A stretch of 64,000 nucleotides of DNA from Bacillota bacterium (GCA_023392595.1 JAEVYU010000034.1:147024-211023); one strand, 5' to 3'; positions 34,773-44,120 are shown, counted from the stretch's first letter. A program made the numbers and translations. Notes: generated by a model from the sequence alone, not told the origin.

Positions 34773-35861
34773 ATGAAGATCACCAGCTTTGATGTTCGAA
34801 GGTACTCAAAACCTTTTGAAAAACCCATTAGTAACGGCAAATATACTTACTATGCAACAAATACCGTCATTTGTCAGGTCCATACCGATGAAGGCCTTAC
34901 CGGAGTCGGCTGGGTAGACGGGACGGACATCGTCTTTGACGCTCTCAAACAATTGGAAGCTTTCGTGGTGGGCGAAGATCCGTTCAATGTTGAACGAATC
35001 TGGTCCAAAATGTATCTTCCCAAAATATTCGGGCGCAAAGGATTGACTACCCGGGCAATGAGTGCGGTAGATATTGCGCTTTGGGATATCATCGGGAAAG
35101 CGAGCGGCAGACCCCTCTATCAGCTGCTCGGTGGATTCCGTGATGAGGTGCCGGTCTATATCGCCGGAGGTTATTACGAAACCGACAAATCCCATTCCGA
35201 GCTCCGTGAAGAGATGGAACAAAATATCGCCAAGGGCATCAAGGCCATCAAAATGAAAATCGGCAAATTATCCCTGAAAGAGGATTTGAAACGGATTGAA
35301 GTCATCCGGGAACAAGTGGGCGACGCGGTTGAAATTTTAGTGGATGCCAACAATGCCTATAACCGGCTGGATGCTTTGCGGATGGGCCGGATGATGGAAG
35401 ATTTGAATGTTTATTGGTTTGAAGAGCCGCTGGCGCCGGATGATTTGGAGGGTGCGGCCGAACTTGCCAAATCTTTGGACACGCCCATCGCATCCGGTGA
35501 AAACGAATATACCGTCTGGGGTTTCCGGGATATTATCACCAGTGGCTCGGTGGATATCATCAATGCCGATGCCCAAGTCTTAGGGGGCATTACCGAGTGG
35601 CGCAAAGTGGCTAACTTCGCCATAGCGCATCATATTCCCATTGCCCCCCACGGAAGTCAGGAAATTCACGTTCATTTGGTTTCGGCTGTACCGAACGGAT
35701 TGATCGTGGAATATTACGATTCAAATCTAGCTTCATTAAGCGACTTAATGTTCGAACAGAAATTATCCTTAAATCCTAATGGGACAGTCTCTCCGTTTAA
35801 AGGGCCCGGTTTGGGGGTAACGATCAATTTTAAGGCGATCGAACCCTACCGAATCGGTTGA
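34773..35861 (+). CDS. mandelate racemase/muconate lactonizing family enzyme, probable sugar-acid dehydratase
   Basis: Cytoplasmic enolase-superfamily enzyme of 362 residues. N-terminal capping domain; barrel with IKMKIGK (KxK base motif), metal ligands in VDANNAY, FEEPLAP and ASGENEY, and the mandelate-racemase-type histidine in PHGSQEIHVH. This histidine with the KxK motif places it in the mandelate racemase subgroup, which includes galactarate, talarate, gluconate and related dehydratases. Co-location with RpiR and an importer suggests that the substrate is an imported sugar acid or related hydroxy acid; the exact one cannot be named. ATG 34773 follows GGAGG with a seven-base spacer. Confidence 0.9.
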   Translation: MKITSFDVRRYSKPFEKPISNGKYTYYATNTVICQVHTDEGLTGVGWVDGTDIVFDALKQLEAFVVGEDPFNVERIWSKMYLPKIFGRKGLTTRAMSAVDIALWDIIGKASGRPLYQLLGGFRDEVPVYIAGGYYETDKSHSELREEMEQNIAKGIKAIKMKIGKLSLKEDLKRIEVIREQVGDAVEILVDANNAYNRLDALRMGRMMEDLNVYWFEEPLAPDDLEGAAELAKSLDTPIASGENEYTVWGFRDIITSGSVDIINADAQVLGGITEWRKVANFAIAHHIPIAPHGSQEIHVHLVSAVPNGLIVEYYDSNLASLSDLMFEQKLSLNPNGTVSPFKGPGLGVTINFKAIEPYRIG

Positions 35862-35978
35862 TAATTTGTGAAAGAAAGGTTGATCTTATGGATAAAGACC
35901 AAAGGCGGGGAGGTGATAAGCTCAAAACGGTATGTAACAAATTGCAAGACAACAATGATAACAAAGGGAGTGTTTGAC

Positions 35979-37115
35979 ATGAAAAAAACGACATTGTTAA
36001 AGATTGGTTTATTGTTGGTCGTGGCGTTTAGTCTTTGCTTCGGGGCGTTTGCAGCCGGTAAGACCGGAGCTTTGGAAGATACCGTGGTGGTGACGGCGAC
36101 TACCGGTTCCGATCTCAGTTGGGCTGAAGCTGTTGCCCCCAATTTTGAAAAATTCATTAAAGAGAAGTACGGCAAACAAGTAAAAGTGATCACTAACGGG
36201 ACTCAAATCCCGGCGTTATGGGCCAAATTCAAAACCGAGTGGCCGAATCCTTCCAGTGATGTTTATACATTTTACACCGATATGGTCGTTGAAGGTATCC
36301 AAAAAGGATACTGGGAAAAACTTTCCCCCTACTTTTCCAGTAAGGATATTAAAGGGCTGGGTAAAGAACGGGTCATGAAGTATCAAGGCTATGGAATTCC
36401 CTATGACAGCATGTATTGGGGGCCGGTTGTCCGTAAAGACTTGGTGCCGTTTAATCTAACCAGTTGGAACGATTTGGGAGATCCCCGCTTGAAAAACCGG
36501 ATGACTTTTGATTCTGCCGTTAAAGTTGGCAGCGGGTATATTGCTGTTCAAGCCGCCGGTTTGGTTCTCAAACAAGACTGGACCAAATGGCGCAAAGCTG
36601 ACGGCACGCTAAATAAACAAGCGATCACCCCCGCACTGCGTTTGGTCAGGAAATGGTATCAAAATGCCTTAACTTTGACCGAGGGTTCGGGAACAATCCG
36701 TCCGTTGTTGCAAAGAGGTGAGTCGCTCGCTTCATGCTGGTGGTCTTATCAAACATTGGCGGAAAAAGCCAGCGGCCAAAATGTTGAATTTGTTTTTCTC
36801 AAAGAGGGTGCGCTTGCTGCCAACGGTACCGCATGCATCATGGTGCCCACCAAAGCTTTGCATAAAAATTTAGCCATTGAATGGATTAAATATCTGTACT
36901 CCAAAGAAGGTTATCAAGCCGCTTATGATGCCAAGATATACGGAAATCTGGCCCCCCGGACCGATATGGAGTTGCCGGAGATTGAAAAAACTTTACAACC
37001 ACCCAAAAATTTAAAGGTATACGAAAGCACCGATTTCCGGACCTGGGCATCGGGCGACGCAGTAAGGGCCGATTTCCTTAACCTTTACACCCAGATCGTG
37101 ATCCAAGGAATGTAA
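35979..37115 (+). CDS. ABC transporter substrate-binding protein, iron/polyamine/phosphonate type
   Basis: Exported binding protein of 378 residues from ATG 35979 (GGGAG, eight-base spacer); the longer upstream frame is rejected. Signal peptide MKKTTLLKIGLLLVVAFSLC, with FGAFAAG after it as a probable cleavage region. Mature segments VVVTATTGSDLSWAEAVAPN and GIPYDSMYWGPVVRKDLVPF belong to the SBP_bac_6/8 group (Fe(III), thiamine, spermidine, 2-aminoethylphosphonate). Ligand uncertain; context argues for an organic acid rather than iron. Confidence 0.87.
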   Translation: MKKTTLLKIGLLLVVAFSLCFGAFAAGKTGALEDTVVVTATTGSDLSWAEAVAPNFEKFIKEKYGKQVKVITNGTQIPALWAKFKTEWPNPSSDVYTFYTDMVVEGIQKGYWEKLSPYFSSKDIKGLGKERVMKYQGYGIPYDSMYWGPVVRKDLVPFNLTSWNDLGDPRLKNRMTFDSAVKVGSGYIAVQAAGLVLKQDWTKWRKADGTLNKQAITPALRLVRKWYQNALTLTEGSGTIRPLLQRGESLASCWWSYQTLAEKASGQNVEFVFLKEGALAANGTACIMVPTKALHKNLAIEWIKYLYSKEGYQAAYDAKIYGNLAPRTDMELPEIEKTLQPPKNLKVYESTDFRTWASGDAVRADFLNLYTQIVIQGM

Positions 37116-37164
37116 AATAGCTTGCCGGTGAAGTGTCGCTGTCCACGAAGGACGATGAAAATGA

Positions 37165-37206
37165 GGAGATATACAAGATCATAATTCCCGTGTATTGTAT
37201 ATCTCC
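37165..37206 (+). terminator. stem-loop between binding-protein and permease genes
   Basis: Perfect 12-bp inverted repeat GGAGATATACAA (37165-37176) and TTGTATATCTCC (37195-37206), followed by CTTTTT. It is 50 bases after the binding-protein stop. It probably reduces read-through into the permease genes. Confidence 0.8.
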
Positions 37207-37264
37207 CTTTTTCAACTGCGGGAAGCCATACTCTGATAAAGAAAAATAGGAAGTTGGTAAAATC

Positions 37265-38128
37265 ATGGCTGGAACTTATCAAAAATCAGTTTCCAAGGAT
37301 AACTCCAAGGAACAACGTTTTTTTCTAATAATGGTTGCGCCGACGATTTTGATTGCTTTCTTTACGGCCGTTGTTCCCTTGTGCCTGATTGTCCACGATA
37401 GTTTTAAAACGAAAGCAGGGTTATTTACCTTAACCCAGTATTTGAAGATTTTCGGCGATGCCTATTTTCTAGCAAGTTTAGGTTATACATTGATGCTCGC
37501 CTTTATCGTGACGATTATTTGTATTGTTATCAGTTTTCCACTCTCGTATATTTTGGCCAGGAATGAGAAGATTCGTAATGTTTTATTGGGAATTATCAGC
37601 GTCCCGAAAATGTTGCCGTTTTTTGTGATTGGTTATTCGTTAATCTTATTATTAGCCCCCTATACTGGGCTTGTTAATGTCTTGCTGGTCAAACAGCTTC
37701 ATGTTTTAAAACAACCGCTGTTCTTGCTTTTCAACGGACCTGATTTGGTAATCGCTTTGACCTACATTACTTCCGTAATGGCCGTGGCGATGTTGACCGG
37801 AATTATCCAGGCCATCGATCCAAACTTGGAAGCGGCCGCCGAGAGTATGGGAGCCAGCCGGCTGACTACGTTTATCCGGGTAATTCTCCCGTTATCGACT
37901 TCGGGTACCATCGCCGTTTCGGCTCTGGTTTTTTCGGAGGCGGTCGCTTCATTTTCCGTCCCGTTAATGCTCAGCGGCAAAGGGCTGCCGATGGTTTCTT
38001 TATTAATCCGCAATCAATTGCTCTTTATGGAAGATTGGAATTATGCCTTTGCGCAAGCGATTGTGGTGGCCTTTTTTGCGGTGATCTGCACCGTCATCAC
38101 GAAGTGGGCCCTGGAAAGGGGGAAATAA
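37265..38128 (+). CDS. ABC transporter permease 1 (PotB/FbpB-like)
   Basis: Inner-membrane permease of 287 residues with six hydrophobic segments (TILIAFFTAVVPLCLIVHDS first). The coupling loop is LEAAAESMGASRLTTFIRVI. It ends three bases before the next permease, so they are co-translated. Confidence 0.9.
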   Translation: MAGTYQKSVSKDNSKEQRFFLIMVAPTILIAFFTAVVPLCLIVHDSFKTKAGLFTLTQYLKIFGDAYFLASLGYTLMLAFIVTIICIVISFPLSYILARNEKIRNVLLGIISVPKMLPFFVIGYSLILLLAPYTGLVNVLLVKQLHVLKQPLFLLFNGPDLVIALTYITSVMAVAMLTGIIQAIDPNLEAAAESMGASRLTTFIRVILPLSTSGTIAVSALVFSEAVASFSVPLMLSGKGLPMVSLLIRNQLLFMEDWNYAFAQAIVVAFFAVICTVITKWALERGK

Positions 38129-38131
38129 GCA

Positions 38132-38968
38132 ATGGAAATGCGCAGGAATGGTTTTGGAAAAATGTTGTCAAAAACCGGGTTCTATTCTTATCTTAGTTTG
38201 ATGGTAATCTGGTTCGTTTTCCCGATTTTCTTGATTGTCTATGCTTCATTTCAAGGAACGTTGGAAATCAGCTTGATTCCTAAAACTCTTTCCCTCCATG
38301 CCTATCGGATGATTCCACCGGTGTACTGGGATTCGTTCATCTTTAGCTTATGGCTGTCGGTGATTGCGGCGGTCGTTTCAGTGATGGTGGCCGCCCCGGC
38401 TTCATGGGCGCTTGTTCGCGGTAATTTGCCAGGCAAAAGTTTGTTATCCAATATTGTCCTGTTGCCGATTTTGATTCCGAAAATAGTAATTGCGATTGCC
38501 TTATTACGGTTCTTTTTGCCGTTGCATCTAAACAATAATTTCTTTGGTTTACTGCTGGCCTTGGTCGGCGCCAATGGTCTGCCGCTGGCTTTTCGTTATA
38601 CCTTGGCGATCGCGGAAGGGATCAACAGTTCCTATGAAGAGGCTGCACAAACTCTGGGAGCCGGTAGAATGACGGTCTTTTCGCGCATCGTTTTACCGTT
38701 GATGGGACCGGGAATCATTGTCAGTACCTTATTCGTTTTTATGTCGAACTTAATGAGTTTCTTAATTATTTTCTTTATCGCAGGGCCGTTGTCCAGCCCG
38801 ATCTCGATCCGTTTATTTAGTGATATCGTAGAAAGAGGAGCTTTACCCCATTCGATTGCAATGTCGGCCATCCTGATTTTTGTGGCGATATTATTTTATA
38901 TCTTAATCAGTGTTGTTTTGGGTCCGGCTTATTTCGGGGGTGTAGTCTTTGCCAAGAAGGATAATTGA
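38132..38968 (+). CDS. ABC transporter permease 2 (PotC/FbpB-like)
   Basis: Inner-membrane permease of 278 residues with six segments and the EAA loop YEEAAQTLGAGRMTVFSRIV. It forms a heterodimer with the preceding permease. ATPase gene follows after 26 bases with its own GGAGG site. Confidence 0.9.
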   Translation: MEMRRNGFGKMLSKTGFYSYLSLMVIWFVFPIFLIVYASFQGTLEISLIPKTLSLHAYRMIPPVYWDSFIFSLWLSVIAAVVSVMVAAPASWALVRGNLPGKSLLSNIVLLPILIPKIVIAIALLRFFLPLHLNNNFFGLLLALVGANGLPLAFRYTLAIAEGINSSYEEAAQTLGAGRMTVFSRIVLPLMGPGIIVSTLFVFMSNLMSFLIIFFIAGPLSSPISIRLFSDIVERGALPHSIAMSAILIFVAILFYILISVVLGPAYFGGVVFAKKDN

Positions 38969-38994
38969 GCTGATTGCTGTAAGGAGGGTTAATA

Positions 38995-40068
38995 ATGGCG
39001 ACTGTCCGTTTTGAAGGTGTATCAAAGAATTTTGGGGAAACCAGTGTAATCAAGGATCTTTCGTTTGAGATCAAAGATGGGGAACTGATTACCCTTTTAG
39101 GACCGAGCGGTTGTGGCAAAAGCACTACTTTAAAAATGATCGCCGGATTGTTGAATCCAAGCCATGGAGAGATTTATTTCGATAGTCAGAGAATTGATAC
39201 GGTTCCCAGCAACCGGCGGAATATCGGAATGGTCTTTCAAAATTATGCGTTGTTTCCCCATATGACTGTATTTCAAAATGTGGCTTTTGGTCTGCAGATG
39301 AAAAAGAAAAAAACCGCAGAAATTGAGAAAAGGGTCGATGAAGTTTTAAACTTAGTGCATATGGAAGAGTACCAAAAAAGAAAGCCCGCCGAATTGAGCG
39401 GGGGGCAACAACAGCGCGTGGCTATTGCCCGGGCCCTGGCTTTTGACCCGGATGTCCTATTACTGGACGAACCTTTATCCAATCTTGACGCGAAGCTGCG
39501 GGAGAATGTCCGTCTGGAGTTGCGCGGCATTCAGAAAAAAACCGGAAAAACCACTATTTTCGTTACCCATGATCAAATCGAAGCTCTGACCATGTCGGAT
39601 CAAATTTTCTTAATGAATTCCGGAGTCATCGAACAGGCGGGTACCCCTTTCGAAATCTATAACCGGCCGAAATCAACTTTTTCTGCGGATTTTATCGGTT
39701 CCAACAATTTCATTAATGTGGTCATTCAAGCCAATACCGAGCAGGAACTGGTGATCAAGTTTGCCAACAAGACGCTCCGCTTGCCCAAAGAGCTGGTGGG
39801 ATTGGTGGGAGTTGATCAAGTGGGTTCAAAGGCCCGTTTGTGCGTGCGGCCCGAAAATTTGAAATGGAACAGTTCCAGCCCAGTTTCGCCGCTGGTGGCT
39901 TTTGAAGGGAAAGTTTTAGAGAAAATGTTTATGGGTGGTTTTGTCCTGATCTATCTTGATGTGGACGGGACAGTATTAAAGTTTCAAGCCGAGCAGAATG
40001 AAGCCGCTAAAATAGCGATTGACCAGAATGTTTCGGTCAGTTTCAATGAATGCATTCTGTTGCCGTAA
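38995..40068 (+). CDS. ABC transporter ATP-binding protein (PotA/FbpC-like)
   Basis: Cytoplasmic ATPase of 357 residues. Walker A GPSGCGKST, Q-loop NIGMVFQNYALFPHMTVFQN, signature LSGGQQQRVAIARAL, Walker B VLLLDEPLSNLD and H-loop FVTHDQIEALTMSD are intact. A C-terminal TOBE-type region (RLCVRPENLKW onward) is present. It completes the importer. RBS is AAGGAGG eight bases before ATG. Confidence 0.93.
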   Translation: MATVRFEGVSKNFGETSVIKDLSFEIKDGELITLLGPSGCGKSTTLKMIAGLLNPSHGEIYFDSQRIDTVPSNRRNIGMVFQNYALFPHMTVFQNVAFGLQMKKKKTAEIEKRVDEVLNLVHMEEYQKRKPAELSGGQQQRVAIARALAFDPDVLLLDEPLSNLDAKLRENVRLELRGIQKKTGKTTIFVTHDQIEALTMSDQIFLMNSGVIEQAGTPFEIYNRPKSTFSADFIGSNNFINVVIQANTEQELVIKFANKTLRLPKELVGLVGVDQVGSKARLCVRPENLKWNSSSPVSPLVAFEGKVLEKMFMGGFVLIYLDVDGTVLKFQAEQNEAAKIAIDQNVSVSFNECILLP

Positions 40069-40167
40069 GCGGCGATAAAAAAATATTGCGGAAGTGGAGC
40101 GGTTGATGGAATTATCTCCCCTCTTGTAGTTTCAATCAACCGTTGCAGCGAGGAAACCTTTAGGACC

Positions 40168-40285
40168 GAGGCTGTCTCAAAAGTAAATGGAACGAAATAG
40201 AAATACAATATATTGAAATTCGCACATTTGGCGAAGCTATCGATTATATTTCTTATCCATTTCAAGTTGCTTTTGAGACAGCCTC
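40168..40285. repeat. MITE-like intergenic element, copy 2
   Basis: 118 bp with perfect 16-bp terminal inverted repeats GAGGCTGTCTCAAAAG / CTTTTGAGACAGCCTC. It has the same left end as 17317-17430 and no ORF. It lies 100 bases after the ATPase stop and may also serve as its terminator (stem followed by TTTTATTT). Confidence 0.65.
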
Positions 40286-40377
40286 TTTTATTTAGCTGAA
40301 ATTTGGAACCTGCCAAACGAATACCAAAACGTAACGGATGATTTAATGATTACAACCTAAATATTGCGGACCTTACA

Positions 40378-41070
40378 TTAAGGTATATCTTTTAAAAAAC
40401 CGTACTCTATATAATTTAAAATTCTTTGATTCCCTTCATCAATAAATTCAATTTTCTTCTTAAAGTGAGTCTCGTTCTTTTGGGCTATCTGATAGATTAA
40501 CCGTAATTTCGACAACCAGTTTTCCTTATAAAAACTGGCATTCATTAAGTTGATCCTTGCATTTCCAAGGACAACTAAAATTCTCAAATTGGCACTCCAA
40601 CCACGTGAATTTTTGTAGCTTTCTATATCGATTCCGTTCACTTGTTTCCAAGTATAGAATTTTTCACGAAAACCAGTTCTAACATCTCTAAAAAATACTC
40701 CATTTTCGGTAACAATAACATAATTGAAAAGGGAAACTAACACAATAAATCCACCGACAAGAAAGATACTGTTAATTAACTTCTTGTCCTTTTTATCTTT
40801 CCTAATTTGAAAGTTTCGCGGTAAATTTTTCATATATCGCGTTAAAATCAAAAATACCAAAATCAACAACATAAAAAACAACATAATCATTGGCAACGCA
40901 ATCCATAAACCCAGTCTTGTTGTAAAAACAAGACTGCCATTCTTATCAAAAAGAAAACTCTGAAATGAACAAATTAACTTTTCAATACCAATTGAAAAAA
41001 AGACAACCACTAAAAAAAGTGCAAGAAACGCCCCGAGAAAGGACTTCCCGGCATTATTACCTTGCTTCAT
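40378..41070 (-). CDS. hypothetical membrane protein with PH-like cytoplasmic region
   Basis: Protein of 230 residues with three hydrophobic segments (FLGAFLALFLVVVFFSIGIE; LWIALPMIMLFFMLLILVFL; SIFLVGGFIVLVSLFNYVIV). After them a beta-rich region (ENGVFFRDVRTGFREKFYTW, then VNGIDIES) resembles bacterial PH domains. ATG 41070 follows GGAG with a six-base spacer. It is preceded by a 24-residue hydrophobic microprotein with 12 bases between. Function unknown. AT-rich compared with neighbours. Confidence 0.7.
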   Translation of the reverse strand: MKQGNNAGKSFLGAFLALFLVVVFFSIGIEKLICSFQSFLFDKNGSLVFTTRLGLWIALPMIMLFFMLLILVFLILTRYMKNLPRNFQIRKDKKDKKLINSIFLVGGFIVLVSLFNYVIVTENGVFFRDVRTGFREKFYTWKQVNGIDIESYKNSRGWSANLRILVVLGNARINLMNASFYKENWLSKLRLIYQIAQKNETHFKKKIEFIDEGNQRILNYIEYGFLKDIP

Positions 41071-41082
41071 CTATTTCTCCTT

Positions 41083-41157
41083 TTATTTCGCTACTCCAGT
41101 AAATATCATAGTTAATAATGCATACAAAATTATTGCAATACCGAATATTAGTTCCAT
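41083..41157 (-). CDS. 24-residue hydrophobic microprotein
   Basis: ATG 41157 follows GGGAG with a six-base spacer. The product MELIFGIAIILYALLTMIFT, then GVAK, is a single transmembrane helix with a short polar end. Its stop is 12 bases before the start of the PH-like membrane protein, so the two are probably co-transcribed. It may be a small partner subunit of that protein; there is no homology evidence. Confidence 0.55.
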   Translation of the reverse strand: MELIFGIAIILYALLTMIFTGVAK

Positions 41158-41267
41158 ATTTTTCTCCCAATTCCTGTTAGTCTTCTCTATAAAGCCATTA
41201 ACCCAGCCAAAAAGGCGCTGCCTCAGTAACGTAAAGAAAGGCAAAATAACTTTCCCTCATCAACCGG

Positions 41268-41590
41268 TATCCCATCGCATCAATCTTTGTTACAAATCAA
41301 TCCGCATTGCCTTTCATTTTCAAATGCCCTCCTCCCCCTCATGAGCCTCCTGACTTTTCTTCCACTTTTTATGATTTTTGACCCAATCACCCTTCCCCGC
41401 CATTTGAGACACGATGTCGAAAAGCGCCGCCTCTATTCATGGAAGAAAACTCGGCTTGTTTTCAAGCCGCCGCGCGTCGGCCCGAAAGCAAAAACCCTGC
41501 ATGGAGGACGAAGATTTCCCTAAAAACGTTTTTTATAACCCCGGCCACGGATGGCTGGGGATAAAGGAGAGACCGGAACCATGAGGTCCC
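41268..41590 (+). repeat. composite intergenic repeat, copy D
   Basis: Its left part matches 33121-33290 (GCATCAATCTTTGTTACAAA, GCCTTTCATTTTCAAATGCC). Further right, the segment AACTCGGCTTGTTTTCAAGC is also shared with copy C. Past 41480 it diverges. No coding potential with a ribosome site is seen. Confidence 0.6.
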
Positions 41591-42052
41591 GGCGGCTCTG
41601 CCGCTCGCTTGCGAGCGTAGGCATCTGACCGCTCAGGAACTCAGCCGGTGAAATCCGTGGACCATAACACTGGACACTCATTATAGGTACCAATGAATAA
41701 AGTAACCCGCCGCCGCAATCCGTGTCCTTCAAAATATTATTCCTGATGATATTGAAAAATCCGGAAAGAATTATTACAATGACATTCATAAAGAAAATAC
41801 TACTATTCAATCCAAACAAAGAAATATATATATCTTTCTATAACCCCCCTCTGCCCCACATCACCCCTAAACCCAATCTCCGTCAGGTTCTAAACCGTGG
41901 GGCCACCCTTGGGCGAGGCGTTTAGAAATAAACGTTTCCTTGCCGAAACGATTTGGGGGATGCTTTCCGCCCTAAAAATAGGTTACGACTCAATGACCGG
42001 CATTTTCTGGTCGTCTAACATTTCTCGCGACCTCTGAAATCAGTTCTTTGGG
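41591..42052. other. intergenic stretch, no gene supported
   Basis: Degenerate sequence following copy D. It contains a few short inverted repeats, such as GTTTAGAAATAAAC near 41920, and no ORF with a credible start. Confidence 0.35.
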
Positions 42053-42445
42053 CTATACTGAAACAATTTCCGCAGCTCCAGCGATTTCTGATTTCATTTC
42101 ATCAAACATTTTTTCCGTTTCTCCCTTGGGTGATTTCATTTCTCCAAACATTTTTTTCATTTCTCCCTTGGATGATTTCATTTCTCCAAACATTTTTTTC
42201 ATTTCTCCCTTGGGTGATTTCATTTCATCAAACATTTTTTTCATTTCTCCCTTGGATGATTTCATTTCATCAAACATTTTTTTCATTTCTCCCTTGGATG
42301 ATTTCATTTCTCCAAACATTATCGTTATCCGTAAAAACAAATCCTTTTCATTTTGATTTATTTTTTGAACCTCTTGAACCCCATGCCCCTCTTTTCCCTC
42401 GTAAAAAAGACAAAAAACTTCTATATATAAGTTGTAATTATGCAA
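42053..42445 (-). CDS. coiled-coil repeat protein (5 x 14-residue repeats)
   Basis: Open frame of 130 codons. After QNEKDLFLRITIMFGEMK the frame consists of five 14-residue units of the form MFGEMKSSKGEMKK, then a short end (EIAGAAEIVSV). The charged repeat suggests a long amphipathic helix or coiled coil. The only start codon at the open end is TTG 42445, without a good ribosome site, and the left end of the decayed IS lies just upstream, so the 5' end may be lost. The plus strand is also open across the repeat but gives an unlikely FISP-rich product. Confidence 0.4.
   Translation of the reverse strand: MHNYNLYIEVFCLFYEGKEGHGVQEVQKINQNEKDLFLRITIMFGEMKSSKGEMKKMFDEMKSSKGEMKKMFDEMKSPKGEMKKMFGEMKSSKGEMKKMFGEMKSPKGETEKMFDEMKSEIAGAAEIVSV
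42092..42320. repeat. 42-bp tandem repeats, about 5.5 copies
   Basis: Unit starts TTCATTTCTCCCTTGGRTGA and continues to CAAACATTTTT. Copies differ mainly at TCTCC versus ATCAA and GGG versus GGA, and stay in frame (42 = 14 codons). Confidence 0.9.
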
Positions 42446-42489
42446 AATTTATCGTAAGGGGCGAGTCGTAGTTAGGCATTCAAAATACT

Positions 42490-44118
42490 TTTTTCACCCT
42501 ATATAAGCGGTGTGAAAAACGCAATAAATTAGCAGGAAATAGATAAACAAAGATCAAAATAAATGACTATTACAAAAACTTGGAGTGATAGTCATGTTGG
42601 GAGAAACGGGCAATCAAAGTACGATTTTTCAAATGGTAACAATGGAAGACTTAGTCCCAGAGGACTATTTTTATCGAAAAGTCAACCGAATAATTGATTT
42701 TAAATTTATCAGGGAAATGGTAGCCCCCAAATATTGTGAAAACAATGGCAGACCATCAGTAGATCCCGAACTAATCATGAGAATGCTATTAATCGGATAC
42801 CTTGAAAACCTATCAGACCTGCGATCACGTGAAATTCAAATGCATGCAGGATATCGTTGGTTTTGTAAACTTGATTTTAACGTTCAACCCCCTGACCGGA
42901 CCACATTAATAAAAGTCAGGCAACGTTGGGGAATTGAGATATTTGACCAAATATTTCGACATATAGTTGCCCAATGCATATCATGCGGTTTAGTTAAAGG
43001 TAACTTAGTAGCAATTGATGGGACCCAAGTCCAAGCCCGTGCGGCGATAAACAGTCTGGAAGCCATTGAACCAGTAATTAACATTGATGAATATCTGGAC
43101 CAATTTAAGATGGACCGTCTTCTAAAAAGCCGCCAAAACACCTCGTAAAGGGGGCGACCCTAATTTTAAGGGAGAACAGTTTTCCAATCAAACACATCGG
43201 TCAAAAACAGATCCTGAAGCGCAGCTATTTCGAAAAAGTGACCGTCAAGAAGTTAAATTAAGCTATCTATATAAGTTGAAATAAGTTTTTTGATGATGTT
43301 GAAAAGTAAGCTAGACCTCTCTCTCGCTCTCCCCGCCACGGGGAGAGTAACCCGATGTCAGGAAGCAATGCTTTTGGACACAGTTTTTTACTCCGACACC
43401 CCTTCCAGATTCGGGAAGGGGCCGGGGGTTAGGTCGAGATAGGCATCTTCGGCTTTAACCCGTGTCTATTTCAATAATTTAATTCAACTCATATAGTACA
43501 TAATGCCTTAAATGTTAAATCAGGTGTAATTATTGAAACTGAAGGTACCCAAGCGACTGGATATGCTGAACCGGAAACAGCTGTAAAATTTTTCAAACGA
43601 TTAAAAAAGAATGCTATTGTTTTAATGGATAAGAAATACCGTAACAAAGGGCTTTTAGTTCAAGCTTGCCGGTTAGGGTTAAAGCCTTTTAATCCCAATG
43701 AAAAATGTAAAATTCGAATTATTGCTAAGATGGAAACAACGTACATATAAATTAGACCTTCAACGCAGGCGTCATAAACTTGTAGAAGAGAGTAAAGCCC
43801 GTAATTATGCTCGATTACTAAATCGGAAATTGATATTTAAACCGACTTATCGACTAAGAATAAAAATTGAACATAAGTTTGCTGAAGCTAAAGAATGGCA
43901 TGGGCTCGATCGTGCGCGTGGCTATGGTTTAGAATCTTTGAGAATTCAAGCTAGGATGACAGCTACCGTTCAGAATATCAAACGGTTAGTTAGTTATTTA
44001 AGAAGGTCGAAACCTCGTGCCAATAAATTAGCTGGGGCGATCTGTTTTAAATCAATTTTTAACTTTATATTTGTCAAGGTACGATTTGATTTTTCACACC
44101 GCTTATATAAGATGAAAT
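42490..44118 (+). mobile_element. decayed IS1182-like insertion sequence
   Basis: About 1.63 kb. Terminal inverted repeats share 20 bases: TATATAAGCGGTGTGAAAAA at 42500-42519 and its complement at 44090-44109, with weaker pairing further out. The transposase reading frame is broken by two frameshifts and a 230-bp insertion. Target duplication could not be fixed by eye. Confidence 0.85.
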
Positions 44119-44120
44119 AA
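42594..44120 (+). pseudogene. IS1182-family transposase pseudogene
   Basis: N-terminal part from ATG 42594 (GGAG, eight-base spacer): DLVPEDYFYRKVNRIIDFKF, then RPSVDPELIMRMLLIGYLEN, VQPPDRTTLIKVRQRWG and NLVAIDGTQVQARAAINS (first DDE aspartate). The frame is lost at an A-run near 43122 and continues as TPRKGGDPNFKGEQFSNQTH. It is then split by the nested element at 43267-43496, resumes as HNALNVKSGVIIETEGTQAT ... AIVLMDKKYRNKGL, and shifts again near 43720. The end EHKFAEAKEWHGLDRARGYG with VQNIKRLVSYL is the usual C-terminus. Confidence 0.88.
43267..43496. mobile_element. 230-bp MITE-like element nested in the IS
   Basis: Ends are imperfect inverted repeats: CTATATAAGTTGAAAT (43267-43282) versus AATTCAACTCATATAG (43481-43496), 14 of 16 matching. 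It has internal GC-rich hairpins (CTCTCCCCGCCACGGGGAGAG in two halves near 43330, and CCCCTTCCAGATTCGGGAAGGGG similarly split near 43400) and no ORF. Transposase homology stops on its left and resumes on its right, so it inserted into the IS. Confidence 0.7.

Noticed and set aside
42048..42356. Plus-strand ORF rich in FISP/SNIFFISP repeats
   Set aside because: It is the antisense reading of the 42-bp tandem repeat; composition is implausible and there is no ribosome site.
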